DNA of 64,000 nucleotides from positions 186,001-250,000 of the forward strand of contig JBEWZL010000235.1 of the NCBI GenBank assembly GCA_045837725.1, read 5' to 3'. This DNA is from Vermamoeba vermiformis (lineage: Eukaryota; Tubulinea; Echinamoebida). The notes under the pieces are model-generated. The model made no database searches. It worked only from the letters and a program-made list of their open reading frames with translations, and was not told the DNA's origin. Of this stretch, positions 33,118 through 43,082 are shown piece by piece. Position 1 is the first letter of the stretch. Each line of letters begins with the position of its first letter. Position numbers and translations under genes: made by a program.

Positions 33118-36100
33118 ATGGCTGAGATAGATAAGATTAGTTACAGCGGTCCTGTTACGGCACTTGCGTACTCCTTAGATGGAAAGTATTTACTGGCAGG
33201 TATGTAACGACGCGAGTGACAGATCCGATCGTGGCTAATCCTCACGGCGAAACTTAGCATATTTTTACCTAAATATAAACACAAAATATATTAGCAGATA
33301 TTTTAATATTTTTACTGATTTTTTCTGGAGGAATTGGACCCGAGTTGAAGATCTACGCTACCTTTACTGGCGAGCTGGTGACTTCAGAGTACTTATTCGA
33401 CGGTTGTAAAATTAATGGCATACGACTCGGTAAGAATAAAGTATATGCAAGCAACGTTGTTGACACTCAGTGCAGTTCAACGAGAATCAAATGATGACAC
33501 CAATGCGCTGCTGCTGTTTCTGTGGGGCCAGAAGCGAATGGCTGTATATGACTTGGAGCTCGGCAAGCATCAGTTAACGGTCAGTATTAAGCTCTTGGCG
33601 AAAATCAAGCAGTTCATGGATTGGATCTGGGATGTCATGCCACTTCCTAAAGCATTAGCCGAGCACCTCAATCTCAAATACGCCGATGATGAGTTATGCG
33701 CTATTGGCACTGCGCACAATAGAATTGAAATCTGGGACTGGCGACAACAGATCCGCGTGTGGCACCGTCAGTGCGAAGAGAACTGCATCATGTAAGCTAG
33801 GGCACGCGCATTGATAACTACTAACACTCCCTATAGATACAGCATGTCGATGTACGTTACAGACGATGCACAGTTGATAGTAGCTGTTGGCACGGTGTTC
33901 AATCAGATCTGGATCTGGCACCCGCTGCACTCAGAGAAGATCCTGACAAGACTATTGGGTCACGAGGTACAATTTGTATAATGTGCATATGTTTTACTAA
34001 TATTCACAGGGTGCTATATTCCGCATTCACTGGAGTGCTGATGGTACGCGGATGTGCACCACTTCCGATGACCGCACAGCACGTGTGTGGCACCATGTCC
34101 TCACTGCACGGTGTGTAGATATGGCACGAATATAGGACTAGACTGGACTAACATCTGGCAGGGGTGAGATTGCACCGTTCAAATCCTTCTACGGACACAA
34201 AGCACGCGTGTGGAGCTGTCTGTTTGCAGGCCCGTATCTCATCACTGCCGCAGAGGTACCACGCATATTACAGTGAGACTAGGGGTATTAATGTCGTGTC
34301 TGACAGGACTCCACGTGCTTGATATGGAACATTGAAAGGGGAGAAAAGCTGCAGTCGATTGAAGGACATCGTTCGAAGAGTGTCTGGGCCATTGCCATTG
34401 ACCCGTCACTGCGCATACTCGTGCGTGTCTATGATCACTATCAATTAGACTCCTCATATAATAATGCTCGTATATATAGGCCACTGGTGGCGGAGATTCG
34501 TTCGTCAAACAGTGGGACATCAATCACTTGGTTGACGGCAAGTCTTCGGGTGTCGAACACGCGTATGATGTGCCGCTGACTGATGTGCCGGTACGTACAC
34601 CTTAGTATCGCTATTGTATATCTGTCTGACACGAGTGCAGAATGTGGACAAGCAAAAAGACGAACACGTCAAAACAATTAAAATCATCGACGACAAGTCC
34701 ATTGTTCTGAGCACCAATCGCGGGTATGCACTGCGATATGAGTAACTGCAATAGGGCACTAATAATAGCTGCAGATTCGTGTACCGCTTTGATCGCCACA
34801 CCTTGACCTGGTCGCAATTGCACTTCTTCGCAGAGTCGCTGCAGAGTCATGTCGTGCAGTACTGCGCGTACGATGCACCACTGCAACTGTTGCTGTACGG
34901 CGACAACTTTGGCACTGTGACTCTCATGTCACTGCTCGCTGATGGCAGTGTGGCTAAGGTCAGTGAGAGGACTTTATATGCGCCATACTGACCATGCACA
35001 GGTCCACCAGTTCACCGCTTCAACTCTGCGCATCGTGTACATGCACGTGCATCGATTGAAAGAGCAAAACGACAATGAATTCTGTTTGTTTGTATCCACC
35101 GTGGAAGGAGAGCTGCAGTTGTGGCATGTGAATATGAATGTATGCACGGACAATAACATATGTGATGTGCTAATACTGTATATAGGAGCTGCAATGGAAT
35201 TTGATCAAAACATTCAAGCTGGGACGTCGTGACTCAGTGTGGAGCATAGCCGTGGATGAAGAGTACAAGAGCGTCGTGTGCGGTGATGGACGAGGTGCAA
35301 TTCACCTCTTTGAACTGCCCGCACTCAGCACTGCACTCGCTGAGCCCTCGTTGCCGCACTTCACTCTGCGACAAATGCACGATCAAGAGCGCGTGAGCTG
35401 TTTGTTGATCACCAAAGACAAAGAAATCTACAGCGGAGGTCGCAATGGGCACGTGAACAAGTTCAAATTTGAAGGCACACCTGGTCACACTAATGTGCGG
35501 CTCGTCAAAGTGTCTTCAGCCAAAGCCTACAAGAACATGGACTACGTAGAGTCTATTTTTAGCATCGGAGATGTGACTGACATGCCCGACAATGACGATG
35601 ACAGCGGCAGTGAGGCTGAGAGTGATGAGGAAGAACATCTGGCCTCGCACAGTGAAGAGGTGCAGCAAAGCAGTCGCGAGCACTTGATGCTGCACGGCTT
35701 CTACGGTGCCAATGCCGTGTATTACGACTGGAGTGAACAGAGTGTGGTCACTACTATCGCGTGTGGTGGCAGCAAACGTCCCTACGACTGTCACTATGCA
35801 GCGCTCTCGCACGACGAGGGAGCTGATGTGCAGTACTGCATGGCGTACTCTAAGGCCAAACAGCTGCACATCTACACGACACAGCCCAAAGAGCGCGTGT
35901 TTGCGAACACTATTCTGCACCCTCCATTCCATGGTCGACAAGCCAACTCTGTGACATTGATTAATGACCCCTCGCACTCGAAACAGATGTACTTCGCGAC
36001 CACTAGCGAGGACACGACTGTGAAGCTGTTTAAATATGGTACCGACAACAATGAGCTAATTAGATGATGCTGACGCTCCACAGATATGCAACAACCTGCT

Positions 36101-37338
36101 CGTGCAGCAGTACAATGCATTCAAACGCTGCGACAACACACGTGCTCTACACGCACTGTTGCATTCTCGAAACGTGAGTACTAATCATAATAATTATAGC
36201 TTTATGAAGCTAATGGCATGCAGATCCGAACTCTTCAGAAGTGTTGATGTTCTCTGGCGGTGGCAAACTGCAGTTGAAATGCTGGCGGTCATTTGAAGTG
36301 AAGCAAGGTACACTCTACACCTATCTTCAACAGCACATCTAACAGCACAATTATAGGCAGCAATTCAATGCAAACATTCCATCTGTTGTCATCATTAGAC
36401 GCTCACAGTGCTGACACTCAATGCAGAATCATGGAATTGAATGCTTTTCCGCTGTCATGGATAAACGGAAAGCGTATGTGTCGATACTCCTAGCACCATC
36501 AACTAACATATTGTACTAGTCCTGCACTGTGTTGTGGCTGGTCGTTCCGATGCCTTTATGACTGTCATGTTGTTCGATCAAGACAGCAAACAGTTCTCCG
36601 TGCTTGGTGCATTGCGTCACGGCTCTCCTATCGTGTCCCTTAATACACTCCAAATTCGTAAGTGCACTTGAATGCATTGTTTAATGATATTAAATTGTCT
36701 TAGCTCGTAATGGCACACCTGCTTCGTTGATCTTCAGCGGTGGCACCGACGGATACATTCGTGTGTGGGACGTAACTGCAATGCTCAACACGCACTCGAC
36801 TGAGACTGTGCAGCCAATATTTGAAGTGAAGGCCCATCAACTCGGTGCTGATTCGATGGATATTGTCGAAGTGGCCCCTAACTCTTACGTCTTGTCCTCG
36901 GGTGGTGATGACCAGTCAGTTTTTGTCGCTGCATTTGAAGTGCACACGGAGCCAGAAATCAAACTACTAAATTGGCGCCAAAAGTCTTACGTCGATGTGC
37001 ACACCTCTTCGATCAAAGGTAAGTGATAGATCATCACCGCTACTCGTGCCTAATGGTCACTAGGCTTGCAATGCGATGGTTCGTATGTCTACACAGCGGG
37101 TCCAGATCAACGCCTCAACATTTGGAAGATTGTGCACAGTCCTACCGACATTGCACTTGCCTGGCACGCAGCCTGTCTGCTTGAAGTGGCAGATGTCAGT
37201 TCAATTGCCCTCAAGCGAACGGACCATGGACACGTGATTGTTATAGCCGTTGGTGATGGAGTGCAATTGTTGGAAGTCATTCACGTAAGCCTCAACTACT
37301 CTTTATACAACCGATTAAATACTGCTACACAGAAATGA
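33118..37338 (+). CDS. WDR6: WDR6/Rtt10 WD40 protein, tRNA methylation cofactor
   Basis: About 19 short exons give roughly 1,090 residues. WD40 repeats recur throughout: SGPVTALAYSLDGKYLLAG, GPELKIYATFTGE, LLGHEGAIFRIHWSADGTRM with TTSDDRTARVWH, YGHKARVWSCLFAGPYLITA, EDSTCLIWNIE, SGGTDGYIRVWDV and AGPDQRLNIWKI. Order and motifs match WDR6, the partner of FTSJ1/Trm7 in 2'-O-methylation of the tRNA wobble position. The last exon codes only for Lys and the stop (37333-37338). An acidic insertion of about 25 residues (DDDSGSEAESDEEEH) sits between late repeats. Its stop lies 1 bp from the stop of the convergent RNF212 gene. Confidence 0.88.
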
Positions 37339-37339
37339 A

Positions 37340-38605
37340 CTACTCATTGGCGACATTGCTATTCGTGGGACTGCTCCTTGTTGAGAGCATATTGCGGAGT
37401 TTGGCAAATCTGTCAGCTGTGTCTGCATCACGCGCAGCTCTGACCTTCGTTGCTTGCTCATTTTGACTGCGTAACTCCGCGAACCTCTCTGCCGTAGACT
37501 TGTTGGTAGGTGTCTCGTTGCCTGACTTTGGTATCGCAGTACTAACTTCTCGGTTGTCTTTTTCAGCACTTCGTCGCAGAAACTTGTTGAACATGTCCGG
37601 GCTTGGGGTTAGCACTAATTAAATCAACGTTACCCGTGCTCGAGCTTTGAAACTCAACTTACTTGACGACTTTGGTGGTGTAGAAGGTACTGAGAAGGGT
37701 GTTGCGCTGTCAACTTTACGCTTTTTGTGATCGACAAACAAATCTGGCGTGCTTGGCGGTGGTCGCTTCATGGCAGAAGGCAAAGGAGTGGCAGGCAAGA
37801 TGCTTGACGTGTTCGGTCGTTGACTAAACAGCTGTTGCATGGACTCTTTGCTGATGATCGGCTTGGGTCTATCGTCCGCGCTCGCTGGTGACTTGTTGTG
37901 CATGAATTCACCAACCAGTGACCTGCACGACGTCAATTCAAATATTCTTTGATTTGAACTTACGAAGGGGGCTTAGAGGAGAATTGTAAAGCCGACACGT
38001 TGCTTGAGAGGTTGAGGCGCAGTTTCGAACTTTCATTTGAAACTAAATTGACTTGTTTTCGCAGCGTTTGTTGCTCGCTCGTTGCAGCTTCGAGCTTTCT
38101 AATCCAATCATTACGCCAGTAATCTTGACGAAGATAAACGTACCTATTTTTCTCTCTTTCGATGGCAAGTTCAGCTTCCAGATGCTTCGCGTACTCTTCG
38201 AGTTGAGTTTGCCGCCAAGTCGATATTTCAATCAGTTGTTGCGCGCTGTCCGTAATTTTCTTGACTACAGATGGAAGAGGCTCGAAGTAATGTAACAAAT
38301 CCGCAGGTATATCCCTCTGAACAAATATAAGAACGGATCTGGCAGTACGTTACTACTTACCTCGTTATTGATGTTTATTTTGGTTACCAGTGCCTAACAA
38401 TCGTTAACTCAGCCGTCTTAATTATAATACTACTTACATTGCATACAGGACAATTGAATTGATAGCCAGGAATGCCTCTAGAGCAGCCATTACACAAAAA
38501 ATGACCGCATGAGGTCAGTACAATATTTGTCAAATGCGAGATGGAAACGAAGCATCTGTTGCATCTAATCCACGAGAAATCGCAGTTGTGCTGAAACAAG
38601 CTCAT
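37340..38605 (-). CDS. Zip3/RNF212-like meiotic RING protein
   Basis: Five exons (38438-38605, 38361-38393, 37964-38316, 37662-37922, 37340-37614) give about 363 residues. The N-terminal RING has CNRCF, TSCGHFLCNGCS and CPVCN, in the short spacing typical of Zip3, RNF212 and ZHP proteins. A coiled coil follows (LEEYAKHLEAELAIEREKNR), then a disordered Ser/Pro-rich tail with basic KKRK motifs. These SUMO/ubiquitin E3-like proteins mark crossover sites at the synaptonemal complex. An upstream in-frame ATG at 38701 exists, but 38605 puts the RING at the N-terminus as in relatives. Its presence suggests a meiotic programme in this organism. Confidence 0.75.
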
Positions 38606-38779
38606 CGCTCGTGTTGTGGTGCTTTGTTGGAGTTCGAAGAAAGAAATGAGCTCCAGTACGTGCGCGAAATTTCCTGCTAAGAAAAGCACGTGGTCAACCA
38701 CTACACGCGGATCTTAAGTTGTCATTCAGCTTCCGTGATCGCGAACAAGTACTACAGATCAAATGATTGAGCATTGAAA

Positions 38780-41288
38780 ATGCAAAATCATGAAGGCCTT
38801 GCGCTTTACTCGTTAATAAAAAATAGCAACCCAGATGCGCTGGAAGTTTTTCTTTCAAAGACCAAAATAGGTAAGACTAGTAATAATTATATTATTTAAT
38901 GCGATTATTTGTCAGGATTGTACAGTTGTATTAACTCCACAATTTAATTCAGATCTAAATTCTCCAATTTCTTCGTTGCAGCTTCTTCCAATCCAAATAG
39001 CGTTCGTTCTTAATTCCTACAATATTATTGGAATCTTAATTAAACATGGCGCCGATCCAAACTTTGAAAGCCTCGATTTAATATCACCAATGTTCCAATC
39101 TGACAGCGTATGGAGCGAAGAAATGTTCAACGCACTGCTGGACCACGGCACGAGTATTAGAGAGCTCAAATTTTACGGCAACTTGGCCAGGTACTAATTG
39201 CAGTCATTATAGCGCACGTACTGACCTATTGGCAGTCATCCTATTGTTTTGTCGATTGACACGCGCCATCCAACGGAGATTACAGCGAGATTAATAGCCA
39301 ACACGATTATGCCACTCGATGATTGGATGAAACTACTCTATTATACACTGCAGAAAGCACACAGCATCGTATCACACGTGATCCACAAGCTGTTTTCCAT
39401 GCCATTCACCTCACCACTCGACAAGCGAGTCCAAGGCCTGAAAGTGCTCAAGACACTGTTCACCATGCTGCACAACGTCACTGTCGAGACTACTGTCATT
39501 CACAACATTCTCGCGCAGTTTGACTTTATCTTCGCGGACTCAACGTTCTTCACATCATTCACAGCGTAAGTAGATAGTATATACTCGTTACATATACTCA
39601 ATTTATTGTCATAGTCCGCAAGCCTCGCTCAACAACCCCTTCACAACACTGCCCAATGAGCTTGTAGTGTCAATATTGAATCGGTTGTCAGTGCCCATCC
39701 TGCTGCGTCTCAGTCGCACGTGCAAAGCTCTCCATTACTACACGCGCACGGTGACGTCATTTGACACGTCGTTCAGATCACTGTACAGCAGTCTGCCGCG
39801 CAAACATTTGGTGCACACGAACTACGACTTGAAGAAAGCAGCACAACTGTTATTCTTGATCAACAGGCAAGCAATTGAGTGATAGAATAGCGTTCTAATA
39901 CTATACAGGTTCCCTAATGTAACTTCAGCCTACTTGGGGTCAATATTAGTGTTTCCTTATGCAGCACAACGAATCATCGACAAGTGGTGGTCGAATGGCA
40001 TGAAAGCACTGACAATACGCTGTTTGGACCGACAAAAGACTCTGGACCTGTTCAACACCGCCATGATGAATGCGAGATTGTTGGAGCGATTGGATTTGAA
40101 CTGCTTTCAACGAGGACACGATGTGTTTGTTGAGACGGTGCGCGCTTTTAATCACTTGCCGAATGTAAGTGGACGACTCGTCTAACAGTCTGAACTAATA
40201 CATATGTCTATTCTAGCTGAAATATGCCTCGATTGTATCGCGTCATTATCGTCCACCAGCTGACGTCATCCAAGTGTCACTCGCCAGTCAGTCGTTACTC
40301 TCGCTCAAACTCTCGGGCCACCATCAGTAAGCCATATCGTTAATTGTCTTACAAAGCCCCGCCTAACGGCTGGTTCAGATATTCGTCAGCAAAAATCGTT
40401 CTCACACTTGACACGCCACATCTCGAGTACTTATCGCTCATCAACACGACGCAACAGGTCAATATTCGACACACGGCACAGTTACACACTCTCAAATTAG
40501 TCGCCAATGACCAGCACCAGCTGGATTTGGACGCATTGGCTCACCTTACGGAGCTCAAACTGGTCTTTCCCGGTGCGTTAGTTAAGCCCCAAGCAAAATT
40601 CAATCGCTTGCGCAGATTGGGCATTCCCAAGACAATGCTCGCACCCTGGGCAAGTATCGCACCAAATTTGCAAGAACTGAGTCTGTATTACTCCAATCTT
40701 CTGTTGCCCCTGGATGCGCCGCTGTCAACCTTGTTCCCACATGTCAATACACTTGAAATCCACACTGAAGAAGCATTACAATCAATGCCGGAATTTTCAG
40801 TCTCAACATTCAAGTGCTCCAAATTTGATTTTCAATACGTACGTTCAACATGTAGTTCCTCGTGCTCACTAACATCTGTGCAGGACACCGCCACCAACAA
40901 ATTCCCCAAACAAATAGACCACTTTTGGATACGCAGCAGCAACATCGTGACATTTCCAGATACTTTAACAGACAAAGACGGCTCGTTAATGCTGTCCACA
41001 ACACTACAGTCGTTGCACATCTACAAAACAAGCACAATGAGCATCGTGTCCATCAAACAAATCCCTATGATCTCCCTGATTGCCAACTCTGGCTCGGAGA
41101 TATTTATTGATATGACGAATGTGCAGCACTTAGAATTGCTCGACAACAGCAACAAGATCACCCTGCAAGGAGATTTTTCGGCATTACGACATCTCATAGT
41201 GCGCAGGAATACTTTGATCAAGGTCAACGACGAGCGAGAAACATTCAACAAACGCGCGCTGCTGACATTTGACGTCGACATTGTTTAA
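38780..41288 (+). CDS. Ankyrin / F-box / leucine-rich-repeat protein
   Basis: Eight exons (38780-38870, 38953-39190, 39236-39565, 39615-39866, 39909-40164, 40217-40326, 40379-40838, 40884-41288) encode 713 residues. The N-terminus has ankyrin-like helices (NIIGILIKHGADPNFES). An F-box lies near residue 225 (TTLPNELVVSILNRLSVPIL then RTCKALHYY). The C-terminal half has irregular leucine-rich repeats (LEYLSLINTT, LTELKLVFPG, LQELSLYYSN, LRHLIVRRN). It probably recruits targets to an SCF ubiquitin ligase. The intron after 39866 needs a GC donor (AG|GCAAGC) to keep the frame. Divergent from RNF212 (174 bp). Confidence 0.75.
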
Positions 41289-41715
41289 CAAAAAAATCGG
41301 CAGTGTATCGATAGATGGCAAGTTTCGGCATTGGGATTCAACCCGCTTTGTAACTCCTCCGGTCTTTGGCACAATAACTATTGATCTTACTTATTGGTGA
41401 CTTACACCACTGCGAAGGTTCTGGATGGCAACTAGCGAAGCTTCCGGAGTGCATCCTGCGAAGGTTCTGGACGGGCCCAAAAATAGAACTAGTCTCATAA
41501 TATTAGCCTAGTGGACTTTAATCCGCTGTATCTTACTGCTTATAGTAACGAGCAGCTCGTAGGAACTCCAACATACGATTTTCATTCCCAATACAGCCTT
41601 GATCCTGAAATATTCTGAGTAGAGGGAATATTCAAAGGAAATCCCTAACCGAAAGTTTTTAAGTCAGTGCGTCGATTGAACAATTAGTTTACATTCGAGT
41701 ACACCAACGGTACAA
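41289..41715. other. Promoter region of the secreted-protein gene
   Basis: 427 bp between the F-box/LRR gene and the secreted-protein gene. Apart from the motif array at 41412-41471 I see no gene or repeat. Confidence 0.5.
41412..41471 (+). promoter_or_regulatory. Three heat-shock-element-like motifs at exact 23-bp spacing
   Basis: GCGAAGGTTCTGGA (41412-41425), GCGAAGCTTCCGGA (41435-41448) and GCGAAGGTTCTGGA (41458-41471) repeat every 23 bp while the 9-bp spacers differ. Each fits GAAnnTTCnnGA, two and a half units of a heat-shock element. The array ends about 245 bp upstream of the secreted-protein start. Conservation of cores but not spacers suggests protein binding, not simple tandem duplication. 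Confidence 0.55.
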
Positions 41716-43082
41716 ATGAAGAGCGCCGTCTTACTAGCTTGCTCGCTATTAACCGTTGTGTTTTGCTTCTCAGTCGGAAAACCAACGCTTAATCCTTACC
41801 CCTTAGTGTTTACTGCGGTTTTCAATGCTTCAGGTATTGGCACAAACAATGCCAACGGCTCTTACTTATCCTCGATTTAGATCAAGCGCAACATATTCCC
41901 GGTACAATGAACACCTTCATCTTGGATGTGCCAAATAAACGAGCTAGAGCTGAGTACGCCAATGCACTTGGGGATTACCTCCTCATTTTCAGACCCGATG
42001 GCGCAGATCCAACCAGCGTAAGTATCGCTATCCCTCCCGAACTTTAATTAACAGTTAGCTTCTTTGCAGCCATATGGCAAAAACTACACGTCCTTTGTAC
42101 TTAATCCTAAGCAACCAAACAATACGAAATGCTACTACCAACAGATTAACGACTACGGTCCCTGGCCTTCAAGCTGGATGCGAGCGCTGAACGACGTACA
42201 AATTTTTGAAGCAGTAGGACCTTTCTATGACTTACCTGAGGACTTAGTGTACACTGGTTCATACTACGTGCAGGAGTTGAACGTTTGGACAGATGTACGG
42301 AGGGTTACTAATTTACTTCTTTAACTCAAATTTCATTCTAGAGATGGGATTCGGTGAAAACGTGCAACTTGTTTCGATCCCATATAGGAGTAGTCCCTTG
42401 CAATAGTGTCATGTTCACAAAAGGCTCGGATCCGTTACCTGTGATGGACATACAAGCAGTAGAAGGCAGAAATTTTGAAAACGAACAGTAAGCGATGTTT
42501 CGTATGAGTTTATAACTCCGGCTGACCTTCGCACAGATACTATGTCAGAGTCTACCACTCCTTTCAAACTCATGTCTACGACTCTGATTTTAGTCTTCCG
42601 AAGAATTGGCAATATCAATGCGGCAACGGCGATGCCGGTTAGTTTTCTCAATGCGAAGTTAATCGATGATCTGACACGACTGTTTAACAGGATTTCAACT
42701 GTCTCCCTCCTTCGACTTCACGTTGTATTCCGACGGAAGTACAGATAACACCCCAACGGTCAGCTTGGCTTCACAACCGATCGAATCTCTCGGCCCTGTG
42801 ATGGTAACTCTTACAGCGAGTCCTAGCGACCCTCTTCCTTGTGCGGACTGTGTCAGTTCTGGAACTTTGACTTTTACGTCCGAGAACTGGTTTATTCCGC
42901 AGAAAATGCCGTTCTCCTATCAAAAGGCTGGGTGCTCCAATATGGTAGTTCAGGCAAAAGGAGGTGGTTACGATTGGAATCTGTTTCAAACAACTTGGAC
43001 GGTCTATACGTGCGCAGGAAGTGCTTCTCAAGGATGTGTCTCGCCACCACAATGTGGCTCAAGTCTCGTCTCATCGCAATGA
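41716..43082 (+). CDS. Secreted protein of unknown family
   Basis: Six exons (41716-41833, 41881-42017, 42070-42294, 42342-42487, 42537-42637, 42691-43082) encode 372 residues. A clear signal peptide (MKSAVLLACSLLTVVFCFSV) is followed by a soluble protein with about eleven cysteines, several N-glycosylation motifs and no second membrane segment. Two halves differ: an N-terminal part with YLLIFRP and TKCYYQQINDYGPWPSSWM, and a C-terminal beta-rich part with FDFTLYSDGSTDNT, CADCVSSGTLTF and CVSPPQC. I recognise no family. The array upstream suggests stress-inducible expression. An AATAAA lies near 43168. Confidence 0.7.

Noticed and set aside
38605-38701. Upstream in-frame start for RNF212
   Set aside because: It would place 32 residues before the RING, unlike relatives.
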